The notes under the pieces: generated by a model
Database searches by the model: none
Told to the model about the DNA's origin: nothing
What the model saw: the letters and a program-made list of their open reading frames with translations, nothing else
Translations under genes and position numbers: made by a program
DNA from: Acidobacteriota bacterium
Lineage (GTDB): Bacteria; Acidobacteriota; Blastocatellia; UBA7656
Length of the DNA stretch: 64,000 nt
Direction: 5' to 3'
Assembly (NCBI GenBank): GCA_040754075.1
Contig: JBFMDH010000001.1
Location: 366,903 to 430,902 of the forward strand
Shown: positions 1 through 9,078 of the stretch, piece after piece
Layout of the letters: the number at the start of each line of letters is the position of its first letter
How positions within the stretch are numbered: position 1 is the first letter of the stretch

Positions 1-1518
1 AAAAATCAGTTGTCTGCCATTTAATAAACAATATGACAAAACCCCTGCGATGAATGAAACCAAACCAATAGCCGCAACCGGCAGAAAATTTTCGGTGAGC
101 TTATTTAACGAATATCCGTGGGCGATAAACAACAGGATAACCATTAGGCTTACGACCCAGGGCATCAGTTTTTCCCACGGACTGAACTCGGCAAGCCGCG
201 CTCTGGCAGTAAACGCCAGCACCTGCATACATAAAAAGATTGACGCCAGTCCGATGACGATGTCGGCGCGGTAAGGCGGCACGTAACTCAAAAAAGTCAA
301 CCTGGCGATGATTTCCGGTAAACCGATAAACAGGAAAAAGAGCATCGTGAGCAGAAACCCGACCATCAACCAACCGATAATGCCCACACCTTTGCGTAAT
401 CGCCTGGAGAGCGCCAAGCCCAAAAAAACAACCGGAAAAAGATAATAAAAAGAAGATGACTCGGTCTGATTTAAGAGCGCCTGCGGCGCACCGTAAATGG
501 TTATCAGATTGTACAAGCCTTTAAACAGCAGGGCAAAAGTATAGTCGCCTCCCAAAGAGACACGCCGCCCCGGATAAACCGTTGCCGACATCACTTTCAT
601 ATCCGGCAAACAGGTATAAAGAAAAGCCCCGATGATTAAACCGGCTACAGCAGTAGCTCCCAGTAAAGCAAAAAGCCGGGGTTTGTAATTCGATTTAAAG
701 GAAAGGTCAAGCCGGTCGCGGATAAACAGTCCGGCAAAAACAAAGAGAAACAGATAACCCAGAGACACCTGCCAGGGGGGATATAAAATCATCACGAATC
801 CGGCAAAGCTGAGACCCAGAAGCAGGGCGCAGGTGATGAGGGTCGAACGTTTCTCTGTACGAAACAGATGATAGGCGGTTAAACATGCCAGGGCGATAAA
901 AAACGTCAGATGCGCAGGCCATAAAGACCAGCAGACCACATAAGCCGAAGCGCAAAACCAGAAGGCTCCGAAAGCCGCCAGTTTTTTATTCCCCTGCAAG
1001 AGAATTTCAAATAGCAGGTAAAGCGCCGTGTAGCAGGCAAAGATTTGAAACCACCAGTACCAGGCGAGTCCGCGTTGCGCGCCAAAGATGAAATATCCCC
1101 AGGTCGCCGGTCTCGCAAGCGTCGCAATATGCAAAACCGGCGCGTGTTGACTGAGCAGCATATTCTGCCCGTTGCCGATGTTGGTATTGATAACCGGAAA
1201 TTTTGGCTTGTGAGATAACTGACTGAGCGCCAGCGGTGTGGCAATGACCAATTCATCCCAACGAATCCAACGCGCCCGCGCCATCAACCAATCGCGTTTG
1301 GAATCGGATTCGCCATCTGTAATGGTTGAGGGTTGCGGATGCCAGAGGAGATAGCCATTGTAAGGGGTTTCCGGTGCCCACCAATCGGCGGTCACCCCGG
1401 TTGATGACCCGTGAATTCCCCACAAAACGAGGAGCAGAAAAAATGCCCACAAGCCTAATAATGCCCTGGTTCGCGCGTTGAGAGACATTACCGCTTTAAA
1501 AAAAAATTGCCTGTCCAT
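1..1518 (-). CDS. Multi-spanning membrane protein, partial (C-terminus beyond the window)
   Basis: The frame stays open from an ATG at 1518 to the window edge, giving 506 codons without a stop, so the C-terminus is missing. The N-terminus has a membrane segment followed by a large external-looking loop holding RDWLMARARWIRWDELV and PLALSQLSHKPKFP. Many hydrophobic helices follow, with NQTESSSFYYLFPVVFLG near the middle. The conserved loop after TM1 and the many helices resemble GT-C-fold glycosyltransferases and uncharacterised envelope membrane proteins of the DUF7657 kind. The assignment is by pattern only. Neighbouring glycosyltransferases suggest a role in surface glycan or lipid-linked sugar metabolism (inference). 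Confidence 0.75.
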   Translation of the reverse strand, partial: MDRQFFFKAVMSLNARTRALLGLWAFFLLLVLWGIHGSSTGVTADWWAPETPYNGYLLWHPQPSTITDGESDSKRDWLMARARWIRWDELVIATPLALSQLSHKPKFPVINTNIGNGQNMLLSQHAPVLHIATLARPATWGYFIFGAQRGLAWYWWFQIFACYTALYLLFEILLQGNKKLAAFGAFWFCASAYVVCWSLWPAHLTFFIALACLTAYHLFRTEKRSTLITCALLLGLSFAGFVMILYPPWQVSLGYLFLFVFAGLFIRDRLDLSFKSNYKPRLFALLGATAVAGLIIGAFLYTCLPDMKVMSATVYPGRRVSLGGDYTFALLFKGLYNLITIYGAPQALLNQTESSSFYYLFPVVFLGLALSRRLRKGVGIIGWLMVGFLLTMLFFLFIGLPEIIARLTFLSYVPPYRADIVIGLASIFLCMQVLAFTARARLAEFSPWEKLMPWVVSLMVILLFIAHGYSLNKLTENFLPVAAIGLVSFIAGVLSYCLLNGRQLIF

Positions 1519-1871
1519 ATTCACTAAAGATTAATTTGAGATTTAATAAAGACCCGCACGCATTTAACCTCAGCAAAGGTTCCGGATGATCTGCATAAGC
1601 CTCGCGAACCGGTTTTATCGTCAACGGTCTTTATGGAAAATCACTGTGCCACTTATCAAAGGTGGCTTCCCAGGGGAAATTCAATTTGGTTTAGCGAACC
1701 GTCTTTTTCCGTAAACCAATTGATGGTTTCATCAATTGGTTTTCGATGCCACTTAAACGAATCTCTAACAGCCGATCAAATTGGCATCATCCTTTTGCCG
1801 ATTTGAGGTTGTTGAAAAAAGCGCCCCGACAATCAAAAAATAGCTCATCGTAAAGCAAGCGAAATCCCGCT
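1519..1871. other. Intergenic region with a perfect 12-bp hairpin
   Basis: No convincing gene lies here. The visible structure is a perfect inverted repeat, AAACCAATTGAT at 1713-1724 and ATCAATTGGTTT at 1731-1742, with a 6-nt loop. It lies downstream of the 2807-1872 glycosyltransferase and upstream of the 1518-1 gene, both on the minus strand. It could end transcription of the former or act as an operator for the latter. The stem is AT-rich and no long T-run follows on the minus strand, so a classical intrinsic terminator is not well supported. Confidence 0.5.
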
Positions 1872-2807
1872 TTATTTGGGGGTTTCATTGATATCCAGAA
1901 CGATGGCTTGCAAAAGCAGTTGGAAACCGAGAATCAATGGCAACAACGCCAACATAATCGTTCCGGTAGGCGTCAAACGATTGGTTAGCATGGTTTCAAC
2001 CCACAAATACAATCCGAAAACCGTGCCCCAGGCAAATAGCAACAGCCCCAGGAATAAAAAGAGCGCAATCGGCGAAAAATCTCTTAAAACATATTTTTGA
2101 TACACCCGATAGAAAAACCGCCTGATTAACAGAAAGGGAAACGTCAAACCTATCTTGAATGGGTTGAGGTCGGATACCTCTTCGCCATAGTGCGCCGGGA
2201 TGGCAACGTCGATGACCCGTTTCCTGAAAAAGTTCAGGTGAACCAACATATCATTTTCAAAGAAGAAGCGTTGATGAACCGCATCAAGGTTTATCGTTCG
2301 CAGGGCTTCCGCTTTAATCGCCGTATAGCCGTTTTGCGGGTCGAATACCTGCCAGTAACCGGAAGCCAGTTTGGTTAAAAACGTGAGCGCCACATTACCT
2401 AAAAGCCTGTGTTTCGGCATAAAGGTCAAAGACTCGGCAAACAGGAAGCGATTGCCTTTGGCGTAATCGTAATTCTGTTCGATTAGCGGATCGAGTAAGA
2501 TAGGCAGATACTCAGGTGGCATCTGTCCATCGCCGTCCATCTTAACGATGATGGCGCATTGAAGCTCAACCGCTTTGCGATAGCCGGTGATGGTCGCGCC
2601 GCCGACGCCTTGATTCTCTGACGATTGCAAAACCATCAAGCGTTGATCTGCGATAGCCTTTGCGGCTTCATAAGTGTCATCCTTGCTGGCGTCATCAACG
2701 ACGATGATATGGTCAACAAAATCCGGCAGGCTGCGGATGACCTGACCAATATAATGCGCTTCGTTATAGGCGGGGATGACGATGGCAATACGATGGTCTT
2801 TATACAT
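1872..2807 (-). CDS. GT2 family glycosyltransferase, DPM1-like with C-terminal membrane anchor
   Basis: 311 aa. The GT-A fold starts at residue 6 (IAIVIPAYNEA). A nucleotide-binding VVDDAS lies at 36-41, and the DXD-type DGDGQ at 91-95 should bind metal and sugar nucleotide. Two hydrophobic helices at about 245-305 anchor the protein, as in polyprenyl-phosphate mannose/glucose synthases (DPM1/GtrB-like). The likely reaction is transfer of a sugar from a nucleotide donor to a polyprenyl phosphate at the inner membrane face. The donor cannot be read from the sequence. The GT-C-like membrane proteins on either side would be plausible users of a lipid-linked sugar. Confidence 0.88.
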   Translation of the reverse strand: MYKDHRIAIVIPAYNEAHYIGQVIRSLPDFVDHIIVVDDASKDDTYEAAKAIADQRLMVLQSSENQGVGGATITGYRKAVELQCAIIVKMDGDGQMPPEYLPILLDPLIEQNYDYAKGNRFLFAESLTFMPKHRLLGNVALTFLTKLASGYWQVFDPQNGYTAIKAEALRTINLDAVHQRFFFENDMLVHLNFFRKRVIDVAIPAHYGEEVSDLNPFKIGLTFPFLLIRRFFYRVYQKYVLRDFSPIALFLFLGLLLFAWGTVFGLYLWVETMLTNRLTPTGTIMLALLPLILGFQLLLQAIVLDINETPK

Positions 2808-3106
2808 TTCCCGATGAGTAACTCTTTAATTTGTTCGGGCAGCAAATGCCTCTTTAGATTAAGTGACGGACAGTTAATCGAGGATTAACTGAATTCCCAA
2901 ATGTACGATTCAAAGGCTTACGGATTTGCCTCAGCGCCATCACCCATAGCAACGGCGCATTCCCACTAGCGAAAATTTCGTCCTGCTATTATCCGATGGT
3001 CTTGTTGACTTGGCAACTGCGCAGCGCGAAACCCGCCTTTCTTTACAAGCCCCGGCAAAGCTGGTAATTTTTTTTGGCTTATTTCAGAAGTAATTAAAGG
3101 TTTAAA
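2808..3106. promoter_or_regulatory. Divergent intergenic region between two glycosyltransferase genes
   Basis: This 299-bp gap separates the minus-strand GT2 gene from the plus-strand GT2-methyltransferase gene, so it must hold both promoters. A TTGACT near 3005 could serve as a -35 element but no good -10 follows at the right spacing. AAAGG about 7 nt before the ATG at 3107 is a usable ribosome binding site. Nothing else stands out. Confidence 0.4.
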
Positions 3107-4552
3107 ATGCAGTCCAAACCCAAGCGTATCGGAATTTTTGTTATCGCTTATAATGCGGTCAACAAACTTGACTGGACGCTGGATCGAATCCCCAAAGAGG
3201 TGTGGAATAAAGTCGAAGAGGTCTTTCTATTCGACGATTGCTCTACCGATAACACCTATTACGCGGCGATTGGCTACAAGCAAGCCAGACAACTCGATAA
3301 ACTCACCGTCCACCGCAACGCGCAAAACCTGCGTTACGGCGGCAATCAAAAAGCCGGATATCAATATGCCATTGCGCGCGGTCTGGACATCGTCGTGATG
3401 CTGCACGCCGATGGACAATACGCGCCGGAAGTTTTAAATAATTTGCTCGAACCGCTGGAAACCGATGATGCCGATATGGTTTTCGGTTCGCGCATGGCAG
3501 CCGGTGGCGACCCGCTTGCCGGTGGCATGCCGCTTTATAAATTTGTCGGCAATAAAATTTTGACCTTTTTTGAAAATCGCATCGTCGGCATGAATTTATC
3601 GGAATTTCATTCCGGTTACCGGCTCTACAGTTGCGAGGCGCTCAAGCGCATTCCCTTCATGCTCAATTCCAACGAATGGCATTTTGATACTGACATTTTG
3701 ATTCAGTTCAAAGAAGCCGGTTTGCGTATCGCCGAACGCCCCATCCCGACTTACTACGGCGATGAAATCTGTTACGTCAATGGCATGGGCTATGCGTTCA
3801 ACTGTATCAAATCGGCGCTCAAATATCGCTTTCACAAAGCCGGAATGCTGCACGAGCCGAAATACGATATTGCCAAAGACCGCTACGTTTATAAAAGCGT
3901 TGACCCTTATAGCAGCCACGCGCAAATCATCAAATGGGTCGAGCAGACGCGCCCGGCTGAAGTTTTAGAGATTGGCACGGCGACCGGTTATCTGAGCGCC
4001 GAGATGACCAAGCTCGGCTGCCGGGTCACAGGCATCGAGCAGGATGCGCAGATGGCAGAACTTGCCGCCGAGCATTGCGACAACCTGCTGGTTGGGGATG
4101 TTGAGACGATGGATTTCAGCGACCTCGAAAGTTATGATGCCATCATTTTCGGCGACGTGTTGGAACATTTGCGCGACCCGCGCGCGGTGCTCGAAAAATT
4201 GAGCGGCAAGCTCAAACCGGGCGGCAAAATTTTAATGTCTCTACCCAACATCGCGAACATCTGGGTCAGGCTGAACCTGCTTTTCGGGCACTTCAATTAT
4301 CGTTCGGTTGGCATTCTCAATGAATCGCACCTGCGATTTTTCACCTGGAAAACCGCCAAACAACTGGTTGCCGATTCGGGATTGGATATTGTCACGACCA
4401 GTGTGACCCCGATTCCGCTTCCCATTCTGTTACCGGTTACCAGCAAAGGAAGGGGTTTCAGTTTTCTTCACCTGCTGAACTGGGGCGTCACCAAACTCCG
4501 AAAGACACTTTTCGGGTATCAATTTATTCTCATTTGTCAGCCGAAGTCCTGA
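3107..4552 (+). CDS. GT2 glycosyltransferase fused to a class I SAM methyltransferase
   Basis: 481 aa in two domains. Residues 1-240 form a GT2 domain with FDDCSTDN at 42-49 and an HADGQY DXD-like motif at 100-105. Residues 260-480 form a Rossmann methyltransferase with motif I VLEIGTATGY at 286-295, an acidic D before the GDVLEHL segment, and PGGKILMSLPN. The first domain probably transfers a sugar and the second methylates it or its lipid carrier (inference). The C-terminus has a short hydrophobic segment. An AAAGG site lies 7 nt before the ATG. The downstream membrane protein starts about 50 nt after the stop and is probably co-transcribed. Confidence 0.85.
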   Translation: MQSKPKRIGIFVIAYNAVNKLDWTLDRIPKEVWNKVEEVFLFDDCSTDNTYYAAIGYKQARQLDKLTVHRNAQNLRYGGNQKAGYQYAIARGLDIVVMLHADGQYAPEVLNNLLEPLETDDADMVFGSRMAAGGDPLAGGMPLYKFVGNKILTFFENRIVGMNLSEFHSGYRLYSCEALKRIPFMLNSNEWHFDTDILIQFKEAGLRIAERPIPTYYGDEICYVNGMGYAFNCIKSALKYRFHKAGMLHEPKYDIAKDRYVYKSVDPYSSHAQIIKWVEQTRPAEVLEIGTATGYLSAEMTKLGCRVTGIEQDAQMAELAAEHCDNLLVGDVETMDFSDLESYDAIIFGDVLEHLRDPRAVLEKLSGKLKPGGKILMSLPNIANIWVRLNLLFGHFNYRSVGILNESHLRFFTWKTAKQLVADSGLDIVTTSVTPIPLPILLPVTSKGRGFSFLHLLNWGVTKLRKTLFGYQFILICQPKS

Positions 4553-4603
4553 ATCGTTCGGCGCGCCTGAAACAAATTGGAAATTATGCAGAGCGAGGTA
4601 AGC

Positions 4604-6880
4604 ATGGAGGAAAGCTCTGAACTTACGAGTCCGGCTTCAATTCAAATTCAACGAATATTCAAACGCATTCCTTTTAACTGGCTTCTGGTGATGGTGCTGC
4701 TCGTTGTCGGCACCGTCATCGTTGCGCCGTTTTACTTTTCCCGCACTGCGCCGGGGGGAAACAATCAACCGGTCAGGGTCGTGCCCAACACCCACGATAT
4801 GGCGCAACACCTGGCAATTATGGAGCAGTTCGATAAAGTGCTTCGCTCAGGGACGCTCTACCCGCGCTGGTTGCCCGATGTCAATAACGGCTATGGGCTT
4901 GCCTGGACGAATTTTTATTCACCGGCGTTCTATTACTCAACCTCGGTTGTCAATGCCGCGTTGAATAATTGGCTCGATTCAATATTGGTCATTTCGGTGT
5001 TGAGCTTTCTGGCATCGGGCTTTGCTTTTTATATTCTGGCGCGTCAGTTTTACGGGCAAGTCGCAAGCGCCACAGCCGCGCTGTTTTATCTGATTTTGCC
5101 CTATCACACCATTGACCTTTACTGGCGCGGCGCATTGCCGGAACTGCAAGGCTTCATATTGGTGCCGTTGATTACCTATTTCGCCTATAAAGCAGGCAGT
5201 CGCGGCAAGCTACAGGACTATGCCGGGCTGGGACTGTGTCAGGGGATTTATTACATGACCCACTTTCCCGTAGCTTACCTGATGACCTACACCATCGCTT
5301 TTTATGGACTCATCTGGGCAATCAGTAAACGGGATTGGCGAATCACCTTTCGCATCGCGCTGGGGATGTTCCTGGCTTTGATTTTGAGCGCCATTTACTG
5401 GCTACCGGCGGTCGTCGAATCACGATACGTTCAGGAACATTTCACCACTATTTTTCCTTATCATAACAGCTATATCACTCTGCTTCCGGCTGCCGACCGA
5501 TTCGGTGAGCTGATCAACCAGTGCTTTGCGGTTCAGGCGCTCGCCTTGCTTATTGCGATTGCCATTTTGCGATTCGTCGCGCCTCGCGCCAGTCAATCAA
5601 TCAGTCAAGCAACGCGGGAGTTTGAAACATCCGGTCAGTTTCAAACCCGCTTATGGGTCATTGTGGGCGTGGCGACAACCTTCATGGTGACTTCGCTTTC
5701 CATTTACCTCTCGAAGCTGATTCCCAAAATCGAAGCGGTCTCTTTCGCCATGCGCTGGATGGTGATTACCAGTTTTTTCACGGCGCTCGTCGTCTGTGCA
5801 GCGATTGACCGATTGTGTAAGCATCGGGATTTTGCAATCGTAACATTATGGGCAGGACGCATCGCTGTAGTGTTGGTCATCGGGTTGAATCTCTGGATTA
5901 CCACGCGCCACATCATCAGAGAAGCGGTATTGCACCAACCGCTTCAGCCGCCTTTAATTCACTATGAACCGGCGTTTATTCCCAAAGGCGCGACCAATCC
6001 GCGAGAATTACCTGACACCCCTGATGTTTTGATTGAATCCGGTAGCGCCACGTATGAAATTCTGAGTTGGCAACCCAACCGCCGGGAGCTTGTCGTCAAT
6101 GCCCAAGCGCCGGTAAAGGTGCGCCTGAAAACTTATAATTCTTACGGCTGGACTGCGCGGTTAGATGGGCAAGGCGTGCCGATTTCAAGTGACCTGAATG
6201 GTATCCAACTCATAGAGGTTCCGCCGGGTGTACATCAACTCGAAGTCGCTTTTACGACCACACCGCCGCGCCTCATCGGCGCGATTTTATTCGGCTTGGG
6301 ATTATTGACGATTATTGGACTGACGGTGTTGTCGCGACGGCAACCCGGTCAAAATCAAATCAATGCCGGTGAGGGAATCGCGTCGCCTGGCGTTGATGTT
6401 GAAAGTCCATTAAACGAATTATCGAGGATTGACGCTGAGAAAATTCATTCTCAAGAAAGCGTGAAGCCGGTCGCTTCGGCGATAACCTTGAACAAGGTCA
6501 TCATCATCATTGCCATCGCTGCGACCATCCTGCTCTTGTTCTTTCTGCCCAGGTTTTTCAGCACTCCGGAGAACCCGACTGCACCTGTAACAAGCGAGGC
6601 GCTGACGTTAGGCGCTGAAACCCGGTTACGCATTCCAAGAGGAGATTGGGTTTGGGTTGCCACCACTGACCAGGCATTAAATGAATTGATGAATGCGTTA
6701 CCGGCAAATGATACTGCCAGGATAGAAATGCTGGTTCAATCCGGGCAAGTGTTGCGGGTTGCCAATCATACCAAAGTCCGCATTCTTGAATTCGACGCTG
6801 CAAAAACCAGAATCCGCATTCTCGAAGGCGACCACCTCACCCAAGAAGGCTGGGTGCCTGAACGTTGGTTAGGCAATTAA
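4604..6880 (+). CDS. Large polytopic membrane protein (PTPS-related / GT-C-like)
   Basis: About 758 aa from the ATG at 4604, which has GAGG 5 nt upstream; TTG at 4577 and ATG at 4586 are weaker in-frame alternatives. After a first helix at about 25-50, an external loop holds THDMAQHLAIMEQF and PRWLPDVNNGYGLAWTNFY. About ten helices follow, then a beta-rich region, a further helix near residue 660 and a C-terminal SH3-like tail ending EGWVPERWLGN. The loop and helix pattern match the membrane family Pfam calls 6-pyruvoyl-tetrahydropterin synthase related (PF10131), which looks like GT-C transferases despite its name. The reaction is unknown. It probably acts with the preceding glycosyltransferase. 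Confidence 0.75.
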   Translation: MEESSELTSPASIQIQRIFKRIPFNWLLVMVLLVVGTVIVAPFYFSRTAPGGNNQPVRVVPNTHDMAQHLAIMEQFDKVLRSGTLYPRWLPDVNNGYGLAWTNFYSPAFYYSTSVVNAALNNWLDSILVISVLSFLASGFAFYILARQFYGQVASATAALFYLILPYHTIDLYWRGALPELQGFILVPLITYFAYKAGSRGKLQDYAGLGLCQGIYYMTHFPVAYLMTYTIAFYGLIWAISKRDWRITFRIALGMFLALILSAIYWLPAVVESRYVQEHFTTIFPYHNSYITLLPAADRFGELINQCFAVQALALLIAIAILRFVAPRASQSISQATREFETSGQFQTRLWVIVGVATTFMVTSLSIYLSKLIPKIEAVSFAMRWMVITSFFTALVVCAAIDRLCKHRDFAIVTLWAGRIAVVLVIGLNLWITTRHIIREAVLHQPLQPPLIHYEPAFIPKGATNPRELPDTPDVLIESGSATYEILSWQPNRRELVVNAQAPVKVRLKTYNSYGWTARLDGQGVPISSDLNGIQLIEVPPGVHQLEVAFTTTPPRLIGAILFGLGLLTIIGLTVLSRRQPGQNQINAGEGIASPGVDVESPLNELSRIDAEKIHSQESVKPVASAITLNKVIIIIAIAATILLLFFLPRFFSTPENPTAPVTSEALTLGAETRLRIPRGDWVWVATTDQALNELMNALPANDTARIEMLVQSGQVLRVANHTKVRILEFDAAKTRIRILEGDHLTQEGWVPERWLGN

Positions 6881-7008
6881 ACGGTGTTTAGCTCAGGGAT
6901 TTCTATTGGAATATTGGGTGATGGGTTTGCGGAACTTGCTTCACCTCTTCACCGCTTCGATGCTATCTTAAATCCGCTTACCTAGAAGAAAATCACCTGG
7001 AGGAAACA

Positions 7009-7563
7009 ATGGTATTAACCAAAAAGGCTCAAGAGGTCGTGGATTACATGACTCGTGAGCGCGAAAAATTTTTAGCGACCGCTGAGGGGTTAAGCGATGC
7101 GCAGGTCAATTTCAAACCCGCAGAAGAGCAATGGTCAATCAGAGAAATTTTTCATCACATCTGGCTGGTCGAGGGGATGACCGCAAAACTCATGGCAAAT
7201 ATGTTGAAGCAGGCGACGGAAAATCATTTGCCTGCCGAAGCCGACCCCGACGGCTCTGTGCTGGGTAGTCTGGCAAACCACGCCGAAAAACTGGGAACGA
7301 AATTTCAAGCGCCCGAACGTGTCAGACCGATTGAGGCGCTGCCGCTTGCCGATTCCATCAATAAGATGACGGAGACGCGCGCGAAAATCCTGGAACCGCT
7401 CGATGCGCTCTGCCGCTATGATGTGAGCGATTTGCAATTCCCGCATCCGGCTTTGGGTCCGATTAACACCTATCAATGGTTGATGGTGATGGGCGGACAC
7501 GAAGCCCGCCACCGCAAACAGATCAACCGCATTAAAGAGAGCGAGAACTTTCCGGCGAGTTAA
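7009..7563 (+). CDS. DinB-like four-helix metalloprotein
   Basis: 184 aa with an ideal GGAGG Shine-Dalgarno 5 nt before the ATG. The layout is DinB/YfiT: an N-terminal helix with FLATAEGLSDAQVNFKP, then WSIREIFHHIW with His49-His50, and a C-terminal GGHEARHRKQ. These histidines form the usual metal triad. The family includes thiol-dependent S-transferases, some using bacillithiol. That is notable because this genome carries bshA and bshB1 at 35.7-38.2 kb, but a bacillithiol transferase role is only a possibility. The gene stands alone and converges on the cytochrome gene. Confidence 0.85.
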   Translation: MVLTKKAQEVVDYMTREREKFLATAEGLSDAQVNFKPAEEQWSIREIFHHIWLVEGMTAKLMANMLKQATENHLPAEADPDGSVLGSLANHAEKLGTKFQAPERVRPIEALPLADSINKMTETRAKILEPLDALCRYDVSDLQFPHPALGPINTYQWLMVMGGHEARHRKQINRIKESENFPAS

Positions 7564-7568
7564 TCAAA

Positions 7569-7687
7569 GTAAAAAGTAAAAAGGTAAAAGTTCGGCAAGC
7601 GGCATTAGCCCGCAGTCATATAAAAAAGGCAAAGGTAATTATCAAAAATCACTTTTGCCTTTTTACTTTTGCCTTTTTACTTTTTAC
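7569..7687. repeat. Inverted heptamer array / bidirectional terminator between convergent genes
   Basis: The left arm 7569-7590 is built of GTAAAAA-type 7-mers. The right arm 7652-7687 carries the reverse complement (units GCCTTTT and TACTTTT), with one mismatch over the outer 22 bp. The spacer is about 60 nt and contains a second stem (AAAAAAGGCAAA near 7622 with ACTTTTGCC at 7651). The element sits between two convergent genes and has T-runs on both strands, so it can act as a terminator in both directions. The right arm supplies the last codons and stop of the cytochrome gene. Confidence 0.75.
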
Positions 7688-8924
7688 TTACTTCAGGTTG
7701 TTGCAGGTTTTGATTGTCGAGGGTGAAGCCTACGAAACCAATCATCATCTCTTCCCAGGTCTGTTGTCCCCATCGCACCTCTTTCGTGGCATCGGGATTC
7801 CATTTATTTTTGGTCGAATTATCGAAGTGCGCGACGCATTCGATGCGGCTGCCTTTGGGCGCAGCAACCGGCTGGGCAAATTCATAGCGCGTCTGCCAGT
7901 TGAAATCATACCTCGGAACCGAAAGCAGAATTTTCGTCGTGCCATCGGGCAACACCAGACGATATAGAAAATCTTTGCCGCGCAGATGCATATGTGGCAT
8001 CAGGTCGGTGATGTGCGCATCCTCTTTGAAGCGAAAACGCGAAGTGACTTCATAACTATCCGCGCCTGCCGGAATCACAAAACGACTATTCAAAGCTGCG
8101 CCGCCCATGCGAATCTTCTGCACAGGCTTTTTCGCAAATATCAAACCAATCGAAGTCTTATCTTTTTGTGCGGTGCCGTTCGTGGTGTAGTGCATTTGCA
8201 GGACGAGCATCGAATTGGCTTTTACCAATTTCGCCTCGCCATCAGGAAGCGAGACTTCGCCTTCGCCGGGCGCGTAACCGACCAGACCCAATATGCCATC
8301 GCGCGCAAAAGCCGCGCGAAGTTGTCCGGGTTCAACCACAAAAGCGATGACGTGATGCACGACAGCGCGATTGCCCGGACGCACCTCTGCCGCCTGTACC
8401 CATTTATCCTCTTTGAAATTCGTCGGCACGATGAAATATTGATAATTGACCGTGCCGTTGGCGGGGACTTCAAATTCGCGCGCCGTCAACACCACATCGG
8501 GGGTGCCGATGTTCCAACCGGCTGTGAATTGCGGCGCGGGCGGCAACTCTTTGGCGTTGCCTTCTTTCATCCCCGTATCGACCCAGTTGATAATCGTCTC
8601 TTTTTCCTGTTTGGAAAGACGGCGGTCATTACTGAACGCGCCGTGCGCGGGGTCGGCGTGCCAGGGCGGCATTGCGCCTTCGGCAACTTTCTCGCGAATC
8701 GAACGCCCCCACGGGCGCGTCTCTTTGTAGGTCATCAATGAAAACGGGGCGATTTCGCCGGGTCTGTGACATTCGGCGCATTTACTGTAAAAAATCGGCG
8801 CAATGTCTTTGGTAAAGGTAAGCGGTTTGGTGTTTTTGGTGTCGGCATTGCCGGTTGATGCAATAATCATCGCGCACCCAAACAACAAGCCGACGCTTAC
8901 CGTGAACATTAAATTTCTTTTCAT
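7677..8924 (-). CDS. Secreted cytochrome c / copper monooxygenase-like protein
   Basis: 415 aa with a signal peptide (residues 1-27) and AGGAG 8 nt before the ATG. A haem c motif CAECH at 49-53 lies in a planctomycete-type cytochrome domain (FTKDIAPIFYSKCAECH, MPPWHAD). The C-terminal two thirds resemble the copper type II ascorbate-dependent monooxygenase fold, with candidate copper ligands His190-His191, Met244-His245 and His311/His313 (HMHLRG). It is probably a periplasmic redox protein; substrate and direct role are unknown. The final codons and stop come from a heptamer repeat array, so the C-terminal tail (EVSKK) is probably not ancestral. Confidence 0.85.
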   Translation of the reverse strand: MKRNLMFTVSVGLLFGCAMIIASTGNADTKNTKPLTFTKDIAPIFYSKCAECHRPGEIAPFSLMTYKETRPWGRSIREKVAEGAMPPWHADPAHGAFSNDRRLSKQEKETIINWVDTGMKEGNAKELPPAPQFTAGWNIGTPDVVLTAREFEVPANGTVNYQYFIVPTNFKEDKWVQAAEVRPGNRAVVHHVIAFVVEPGQLRAAFARDGILGLVGYAPGEGEVSLPDGEAKLVKANSMLVLQMHYTTNGTAQKDKTSIGLIFAKKPVQKIRMGGAALNSRFVIPAGADSYEVTSRFRFKEDAHITDLMPHMHLRGKDFLYRLVLPDGTTKILLSVPRYDFNWQTRYEFAQPVAAPKGSRIECVAHFDNSTKNKWNPDATKEVRWGQQTWEEMMIGFVGFTLDNQNLQQPEVSKK

Positions 8925-9078
8925 TGATCTACTCCTGAAAGGGTCTCACTCCACTGTTTGCTTAGACTATCACAGAAGCGAAATAGTTTCAGTTTTTTCT
9001 CCGCTTGATTCCCAGGCTTCGGGGCTGATAGAGTGACGGGCTTTCGCAAGCTTGGGCTTTCGTTACATTCGAGAGGGT

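Noticed and set aside
1713-1742. Classical intrinsic terminator
   Set aside because: The stem is perfect but AT-rich and not followed by a T-run on the relevant strand.
4577-4603. TTG start for the large membrane protein
   Set aside because: ATG 4604 has a GAGG site at proper spacing; the upstream start has none.
7986-8741. 251-codon plus-strand frame
   Set aside because: It lies wholly antisense to the cytochrome/monooxygenase gene, which has haem and copper motifs and a ribosome binding site; the antisense translation shows no family features.
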